From Cyclobacteriaceae bacterium (GTDB lineage: Bacteria > Bacteroidota > Bacteroidia > Cytophagales > Cyclobacteriaceae), in contig JAEUUA010000001.1 in the NCBI GenBank assembly GCA_016787755.1, forward strand, positions 248,001-312,000: a stretch of 64,000 nt of DNA, given 5' to 3'. Below the pieces are notes generated by a model, which saw only the letters and a list, made by a program, of their open reading frames with translations, ran no database searches and was not told the origin of the DNA. A program made the position numbers and the translations under genes. Positions 59,816 through 64,000 of the stretch are shown here, one piece after another. Position 1 is the stretch's first letter, and every line of letters begins with the position of its first letter.

Positions 59816-60190
59816 ATGAAACTCACTTCAGATAACAGATTAAAAAAATTAATAGTAGTTGGTGATCGTGTTCTGATCCGTCCTGCAAAAGAATCGGATA
59901 AAACGGATAGTGGATTGTATTTGCCCCCCGGAGTTCAGGAAAAAGAAAAAATCCAAAAAGGATTTGTCATTAAGGTAGGGCCGGGCTATCCGTTACCTAT
60001 GCCTGCTGATGAAGATGATCTTTGGAAAGGAAAAGAAAATCAGATAAAGTACTTGCCCTTGCAAGCGCAAGAAGGTGACCTCGCAATTTTTTTACAGCGC
60101 GGAGCCATTGAAGTAATGTATGAAGGTGAAAAATACTTCATTGTTCCACAGGCATCTGTCCTCATGTTGGAACGTGAAGAAGATTTATAA
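59816..60190 (+). CDS. GroES-like (Cpn10 family) protein
   Basis: The 124-residue protein matches the Cpn10 fold: VVGDRVLIRPAKESDKTDSGLYLPPG near the N-terminus, EKIQKGFVIKVGPG, then a long insertion where a normal GroES has its short loop, and the C-terminal AIEVMYEGEKYFIVPQASVL. ATG at 59816 is chosen over the TTG two codons upstream. No groEL follows, so this is probably a stand-alone paralog rather than the main co-chaperonin. It shares the TAATG overlap with the next gene. Confidence 0.82.
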   Translation: MKLTSDNRLKKLIVVGDRVLIRPAKESDKTDSGLYLPPGVQEKEKIQKGFVIKVGPGYPLPMPADEDDLWKGKENQIKYLPLQAQEGDLAIFLQRGAIEVMYEGEKYFIVPQASVLMLEREEDL

Positions 60191-60393
60191 TGGCCGGACT
60201 TTCTTTTGATGTACTTCGGGTAGGGAAAAAATATAAACTAATTAATTTAGGTGATACCTACGAATTTGAAATTGAGCGAATCTTAACCAACGGAGATTTT
60301 AAGGTAAAAGATCTTCACACCCTGGAGCGGTACCTGCTAAAAGATACCATCAAATTTGGCCGCGGAAAAGATTTTGAAATCAGGGAGTTATAA
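60190..60393 (+). CDS. 67-residue conserved-looking protein, unknown
   Basis: A small soluble protein (MAGLSFDVLRVGKKYKLINL at the start) with a beta-rich layout and a basic Lys/Arg character, no signal and no membrane segment. The TAATG overlap with the GroES-like gene shows translational coupling. Its stop is 5 bp from the convergent msrA stop. It could be a nucleic-acid-binding or SH3-like fold, but there is no reliable assignment. Confidence 0.7.
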   Translation: MAGLSFDVLRVGKKYKLINLGDTYEFEIERILTNGDFKVKDLHTLERYLLKDTIKFGRGKDFEIREL

Positions 60394-60398
60394 TACTT

Positions 60399-61046
60399 CT
60401 ATTTCAATTTTCCTTTATAGGTTCGTTTAAACAACTCATACCGTGGAATGGAAACGCCCCGAACATAACTCTGATTTGGATTATGCTCAATAAAATCCTG
60501 ATGATAGCCTTCTGCTCTATAGAATGCCTCTAATTTTTTGGTCTCACTTACAATTGGATTTTTATACAATCCGGATTTTGAAAATTCCGCTAACGACTTT
60601 TCAGCAATTGATTTCTCTTCAGGTGTTTGATAAAACAAAATAGATCGATATGAATTGCCTATATCAGGCCCCTGGCGGTCTTTCGTGGTGGGATCATGTG
60701 ATGTGAAGAAGACTTTCGTCAACTCTTCATAACTAATTACTTTTGGATTATAATATACCAGCACAGTTTCTGCATGCCCTGTGGTTTCTGTATTCACTCG
60801 CTCGTAAGTAGGATTTTTTGTATGGCCCCCAGCATATCCTGATACCGCAGAGTCAACACCAACCACGGCTTCAAAAATATGTTCCGAACACCAGAAACAA
60901 CCTTCTGCGAAAGCAGCAATAGCTTTACCTGCAGGTGGTTGCAGTTTTACATTTATCACACCTGCATCTTGTGCTCCCTTTTGAGCTTGGCATGAAGTAA
61001 TCAAAAAAGATAGAATAATAACCGAGGATATTTTTGGAAATTTCAT
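60399..61046 (-). CDS. msrA: Methionine sulfoxide reductase A, lipoprotein form
   Basis: A 215-residue exported repair enzyme that reduces methionine-S-sulfoxide. The catalytic motif is GCFWCSEHIFEAVVGV (Cys50), with the family's SGYAGGHTKNPTYERV and HDPTTKDRQGPDIGNSYRS. The N-terminus is a lipoprotein signal (LITSC, Cys19), so it should face the periplasm. That matches the Tat-exported SOD elsewhere in the window as another oxidative-damage defence of the envelope. It is monocistronic. Confidence 0.93.
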   Translation of the reverse strand: MKFPKISSVIILSFLITSCQAQKGAQDAGVINVKLQPPAGKAIAAFAEGCFWCSEHIFEAVVGVDSAVSGYAGGHTKNPTYERVNTETTGHAETVLVYYNPKVISYEELTKVFFTSHDPTTKDRQGPDIGNSYRSILFYQTPEEKSIAEKSLAEFSKSGLYKNPIVSETKKLEAFYRAEGYHQDFIEHNPNQSYVRGVSIPRYELFKRTYKGKLK

Positions 61047-61216
61047 AAACGAGTTTTTAGCATTACAAAGTAAATAATAATTAGCCGCAGAGTAATTAAT
61101 GATGCTGCAATTCTGCTATATGTACGCATCACGCTCAATAACGGTTTTTAAAATCCACAATTCTATCATTTTGTCACGCTAACGACAGGCTAATTCCCGA
61201 TTATTAACGTTATTAG

Positions 61217-61948
61217 ATGAAATGCATACTCATGGTTAGAATTAAATCGCTCATATTTATATCGTTGTTTCTACCCATCCTGGTTTCAGCACAAAAATCT
61301 CTTCCAACAAAATCATTTGATTTAGGAGTAGGGGGGGCAAGCAATCAGGGAACTTTATCTGCCGCATATATTTATGATTGGTCTTTGGGTAAAAAAGAAA
61401 AAATTATTGTTGGGATAGGCGGCAGAGTGACTTCCTATATTGGAGCCAATCAATATTATAGTACTGCCCCCGCAAAGTTAACTTCAGGAAGCACAGGGCC
61501 TGCAGTTTTTTTCAAGGAAAATATAATAGCAAACATCGACACATTCCTGATTGCCAAACCTCGGGTTGTTGCTATGAATGCAATGATCAATCTTGGGTAT
61601 AAGGTCACACAAAAAATCTCGGTAGGGTTCAATATTGATGCCATTGGTTTTTCAGTTGGTTATAAAACGCGAGGCAACTATATTAATGGAAGTCAAGGAC
61701 AAAATGTAGAAGCCAAACCAACTGTCTTCAATCTTTTATTGGTAAGCGATAATGACCTGGGCAGTTTGAATTCCGAGTTTTATGGAAAATATAAATTGAA
61801 TGAAACTATTTCTTTAAAAGCAGCCTTTCAATTTATATTCACCGAGTACACAACGGAAATACCGGTTCAGCAATTTCCAGAACCCAACGATCGGTTTAGA
61901 AATAAATCCTCCATGTTTAGTGCCGCTGTTAGTTTCCAATTAAATTAA
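61217..61948 (+). CDS. Secreted outer-membrane-like protein, unknown
   Basis: The 243-residue protein has a signal peptide (ILVSAQ) and repeated amphipathic strands (SFDLGVGGASNQGTLSAAYIYDWSL, KEKIIVGIGGRVTSYIG, VTQKISVGFNIDAIGFSVGYK, MFSAAVSFQLN) that suggest an outer-membrane barrel. ATG at 61217 or 61232 are both possible. It is followed after 6 bp by the DM13 lipoprotein gene. No family is recognised. Confidence 0.72.
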   Translation: MKCILMVRIKSLIFISLFLPILVSAQKSLPTKSFDLGVGGASNQGTLSAAYIYDWSLGKKEKIIVGIGGRVTSYIGANQYYSTAPAKLTSGSTGPAVFFKENIIANIDTFLIAKPRVVAMNAMINLGYKVTQKISVGFNIDAIGFSVGYKTRGNYINGSQGQNVEAKPTVFNLLLVSDNDLGSLNSEFYGKYKLNETISLKAAFQFIFTEYTTEIPVQQFPEPNDRFRNKSSMFSAAVSFQLN

Positions 61949-61954
61949 GTTCAT

Positions 61955-62371
61955 ATGAAAAAAAATATTATTCTCCTGTTCATCACCGCCATGATTTCAT
62001 GTAAGGAAGATGATGCAACCCCTACCGCACCAATTAATGATTCCTTTGACCCCACTACAGCTACTCTTTTAAAAAGTGGAAGCCTCGCTGGCATAGGTCA
62101 TACGGTCAGTGGTACAGCTTCCCTCTATGAAGGCACCGCAAAGAAAATAATTCTGCTTGATCCTTTTAATTCACAAAACGGTCCTGACCTAAAAGTATAT
62201 CTAAGCAAAGATATAAATGCCTCCTCCTATATTAGTTTGGGAGCTTTAAAATCAACCATGGGCAAACAATCGTATGAAGTACCCGGCAACCCTGATGTAA
62301 CCGACTATAATTATGTGATGATTTGGTGCGAACAATTCACCGTTGTGTTTGGACGTGCCGAAATAAAATAG
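61955..62371 (+). CDS. DM13-domain lipoprotein
   Basis: The 138-residue lipoprotein has a lipobox MISC (Cys16). The DM13 domain is visible: GSLAGIGHTVSGTASLYEG, IILLDPFNSQNGPDLKVYLSKD and YNYVMIWCEQFTVVFGRAEI with the conserved Cys. DM13 is proposed to act in electron transfer. It sits between the unknown barrel gene and yceI (1-bp gap). Confidence 0.85.
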   Translation: MKKNIILLFITAMISCKEDDATPTAPINDSFDPTTATLLKSGSLAGIGHTVSGTASLYEGTAKKIILLDPFNSQNGPDLKVYLSKDINASSYISLGALKSTMGKQSYEVPGNPDVTDYNYVMIWCEQFTVVFGRAEIK

Positions 62372-62372
62372 C

Positions 62373-62909
62373 GTGAACAAGCTATTCCTTTTTAGTTTAT
62401 TACTCATCACCTATTTATCGCAGGCTCAAACCTACACCCCCGTTGATGCTCAATCTTCAATCACGTTCAAAATAAAAAATTTCGGCATTACTATGGATGG
62501 CTCCGTGACAGGATTGAGCGGAGATATTCGGTTTGATCCTCGTCAACTTTCTTCAAGCAAATTTGATGTGACGGTTGAGGCCAATTCAATCGAAACTGGA
62601 ATTGAGTTGCGCAATAAACATTTAAAGGAGGAAAATTATTTTGATGTAAAAACATATCCTCAAATCAAATTTACCTCAACTAAAATCGAAACTGGTTCTG
62701 AAAATGGATTTATAATTACAGGAAAACTCACGATCAAAAAAACAACCCAGGAAATTAAATTTGATTTTTCTGCTTCAAAGCAGGATATTGGATATGACTT
62801 TGCTGGAGAATTTACCTTGAACAGGCGCGATTACCACATAGGCGGAAGCAGTTTTAGCATGGCCGATGAATTAAAGGTTTTTCTGTCAGTAAGTTGTACG
62901 CAGAATTAA
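62373..62909 (+). CDS. YceI family periplasmic protein
   Basis: The 178-residue protein starts at GTG with a signal peptide (LSQAQTY). It has the YceI lipocalin-like layout: YTPVDAQSSITFKIKNFG, then GDIRFDPRQLSSSKFDVTVEANSIETG, the KEENYFDVKTYPQIKFTS block and a C-terminal strand. The fold binds isoprenoid quinone-like lipids. It is 1 bp after the DM13 lipoprotein gene, so the two are co-expressed; a shared role in envelope redox or lipid handling is likely but unproved. Confidence 0.9.
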   Translation: MNKLFLFSLLLITYLSQAQTYTPVDAQSSITFKIKNFGITMDGSVTGLSGDIRFDPRQLSSSKFDVTVEANSIETGIELRNKHLKEENYFDVKTYPQIKFTSTKIETGSENGFIITGKLTIKKTTQEIKFDFSASKQDIGYDFAGEFTLNRRDYHIGGSSFSMADELKVFLSVSCTQN

Positions 62910-62988
62910 CCTTCCTTCGTTTTTATTAACTACGTTTCATCTACATTCTTTTTCAGCCATTATTTAAATTATAAATCGGTGTAAATGG

Positions 62989-62996
62989 TATATTCG
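62989..62996 (+). promoter_or_regulatory. Weak -7 box TATATTCG before the MIOX gene
   Basis: TATATTCG differs from TAnnTTTG at one base and lies 26 bp before the ATG at 63023. No -33 element is evident. Confidence 0.3.
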
Positions 62997-63022
62997 TAGT
63001 CAAATAGCGTGGCTCAAAGACT

Positions 63023-63895
63023 ATGAAAAATCAACTAGAATCAGGCCCTCTGAAAAATCTGGACGAATGGGAAGAAGATCTTCTGAGAAGATACCCTGAT
63101 CCAGAAACCATCGTAAAAGGCAAATCCACAGAAGAGTATCGCAACTATGATAAACCCGAGCGCGATACAGTACGCGAATTCTATAGGCTAAATCACACTT
63201 TCCAGACCTTCGATTTTGTTTCCAAAAAAAGAGAAGAATTTCTGGCTTTTAATAAAAAAGAAATGCCCATCTGGGATGCCTTTGATTTTTTAAATCAACT
63301 GGTGGACGATTCGGATCCAGACACAGACCTCGATCAGTGGCAGCACCTGCTTCAAACCTCTGAAGCTATCCGCAGAGATGGACATCCGGATTGGATGGTG
63401 TTGGTTGGGCTTATGCATGACATGGGTAAAGTGCTTTGTCTCTTTGGAGAACCACAATGGGCCGTTGTTGGCGATACGTTTCCGATAGGATGTGCTCATT
63501 CAAATAAAATTGTTTATCCTGAATTTTTCAATCAAAATCCTGATAGCGCAAATCCTGAATACAATACAAAATATGGAGTTTATACACCTAACTGCGGATT
63601 AAGGAATGTAACGATGTCCTGGGGTCATGATGAATATGTATATCATATGGCGAAAGGTCACATTCCCGAAGAAGGACTTTACATGCTTCGGTATCATTCC
63701 TTTTATGCGCAACATCGTGAGAACGCGTATAATCACCTGATGGACGACCATGATCATAAAATGTTTGAAGCCGTGAAACTTTTCAATCCCTACGATCTAT
63801 ACTCTAAAAATCCGTATCCCCCTGATTGGAAAACCCTACGCCCGTATTACGAAGACCTAGTGGCTAAATATCTTCCATCTACATTAAAGTTTTGA
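63023..63895 (+). CDS. myo-Inositol oxygenase (MIOX)
   Basis: A 290-residue non-haem diiron enzyme that cleaves myo-inositol to D-glucuronate. The MIOX signature is strong: LNHTFQTFDFVSKK, then LLQTSEAIRRDGHPDWMVLVGLMHDMGKVL, VVGDTFPIGCAHSNKI, GLRNVTMSWGHDEYVYHM, LRYHSFYAQHR and LMDDHDHKMFEAVKLFNPYDLYSK. The His/Asp pairs supply the diiron site. MIOX is best known from eukaryotes; bacterial members occur in some Bacteroidota. Other inositol catabolism genes are not in the window. Confidence 0.93.
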   Translation: MKNQLESGPLKNLDEWEEDLLRRYPDPETIVKGKSTEEYRNYDKPERDTVREFYRLNHTFQTFDFVSKKREEFLAFNKKEMPIWDAFDFLNQLVDDSDPDTDLDQWQHLLQTSEAIRRDGHPDWMVLVGLMHDMGKVLCLFGEPQWAVVGDTFPIGCAHSNKIVYPEFFNQNPDSANPEYNTKYGVYTPNCGLRNVTMSWGHDEYVYHMAKGHIPEEGLYMLRYHSFYAQHRENAYNHLMDDHDHKMFEAVKLFNPYDLYSKNPYPPDWKTLRPYYEDLVAKYLPSTLKF

Positions 63896-63929
63896 ACTAA
63901 GTAGAATGAATACTAACTATTCTGCCAGT

Positions 63930-63937
63930 TATCTTTA
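63930..63937 (+). promoter_or_regulatory. Candidate -7 box TATCTTTA near the right edge
   Basis: One base from TAnnTTTG, 32 nt before the ATG at 63970. Confidence 0.35.
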
Positions 63938-63969
63938 GTCTGAAATCGTTTCACAATATATGAGGGTAG

Positions 63970-64000
63970 ATGCATAAACTTTACACAGCCGATTATATAG
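63970..64000 (+). CDS. Start of a possible further gene (truncated)
   Basis: An ATG at 63970 opens a frame encoding MHKLYTADYI to the window end. The beginning resembles amidohydrolase or deaminase N-termini and lies downstream of a candidate -7 box, but ten codons are too few to be sure. Confidence 0.35.
   Translation, partial: MHKLYTADYI

Overview
The window looks like chromosomal DNA of a free-living Bacteroidota bacterium, most likely order Cytophagales. The evidence is a type IX secretion tail on a secreted FG-GAP protein, a TonB receptor followed by a DUF4249 lipoprotein, the phylum-restricted DUF4295, DUF6048 and DUF6452 proteins, bacillithiol genes (bshC, ytxJ), a fused E1 dehydrogenase, and TAnnTTTG -7 boxes with few Shine-Dalgarno sites. 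It is AT-rich and almost fully coding: about 64 genes and no gene-free stretch above 300 bp. I see no rRNA, tRNA, insertion sequence, phage or CRISPR array.

Layout. 1-3.9 kb: partial glyS and two tandem sensor kinases (minus). 4-6.7 kb: universal stress protein plus antiporter, then DUF2461. 6.9-11.1 kb: murF, a secreted FG-GAP protein, a HAD phosphatase. 11.1-14.3 kb: TPR histidine kinase, unknown membrane protein, LuxR response regulator. 14.5-16.2 kb: rpmB-rpmG-DUF4295 and ftsY. 16.2-17.5 kb: DUF6452-DUF6048-small membrane protein. 17.6-21.1 kb: rimO, bshC, 5-formyl-THF cyclo-ligase. 21.1-27.3 kb: TonB receptor, DUF4249 lipoprotein and MG2/plug protein. 27.4-34.5 kb: agmatine-to-putrescine genes aguA/aguB, mnmD-like methyltransferase, AI-2E exporter, ispF, M16 peptidase, antiporter. 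34.5-41.5 kb: fused E1 dehydrogenase, a 940-residue basic repeat protein, ytxJ, a secreted protein, tonB. 41.5-46.9 kb: chromate transporter, 2-oxoglutarate oxygenase, Tat-exported superoxide dismutase, ribD, prmC.

From 46.9 to 53.4 kb lies the most interesting part: a tight seven-gene minus-strand operon holding a circularly permuted ATP-grasp-like protein, a class I glutamine amidotransferase, a GCS2 carboxylate-amine ligase, a RimK-like ATP-grasp, two alpha/beta hydrolases and a protein with faint thiamin-pyrophosphokinase-like features. A third esterase is divergent. Together they look like a pathway that builds and trims an amide- or peptide-linked small molecule. The host already has bacillithiol markers, so glutathione synthesis is an unlikely explanation.

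From 54.3 to 64 kb: HAD hydrolase, NlpE-HslJ lipoprotein, WG-repeat protein, ornithine aminotransferase, an RmuC-like coiled-coil protein followed by a lipoprotein, a GroES-like protein and a 67-residue protein, then msrA, a secreted protein with DM13 and YceI proteins, myo-inositol oxygenase and the probable start of another gene. Seven of ten tail-to-tail gene pairs overlap at their 3' ends, so the chromosome is compact.
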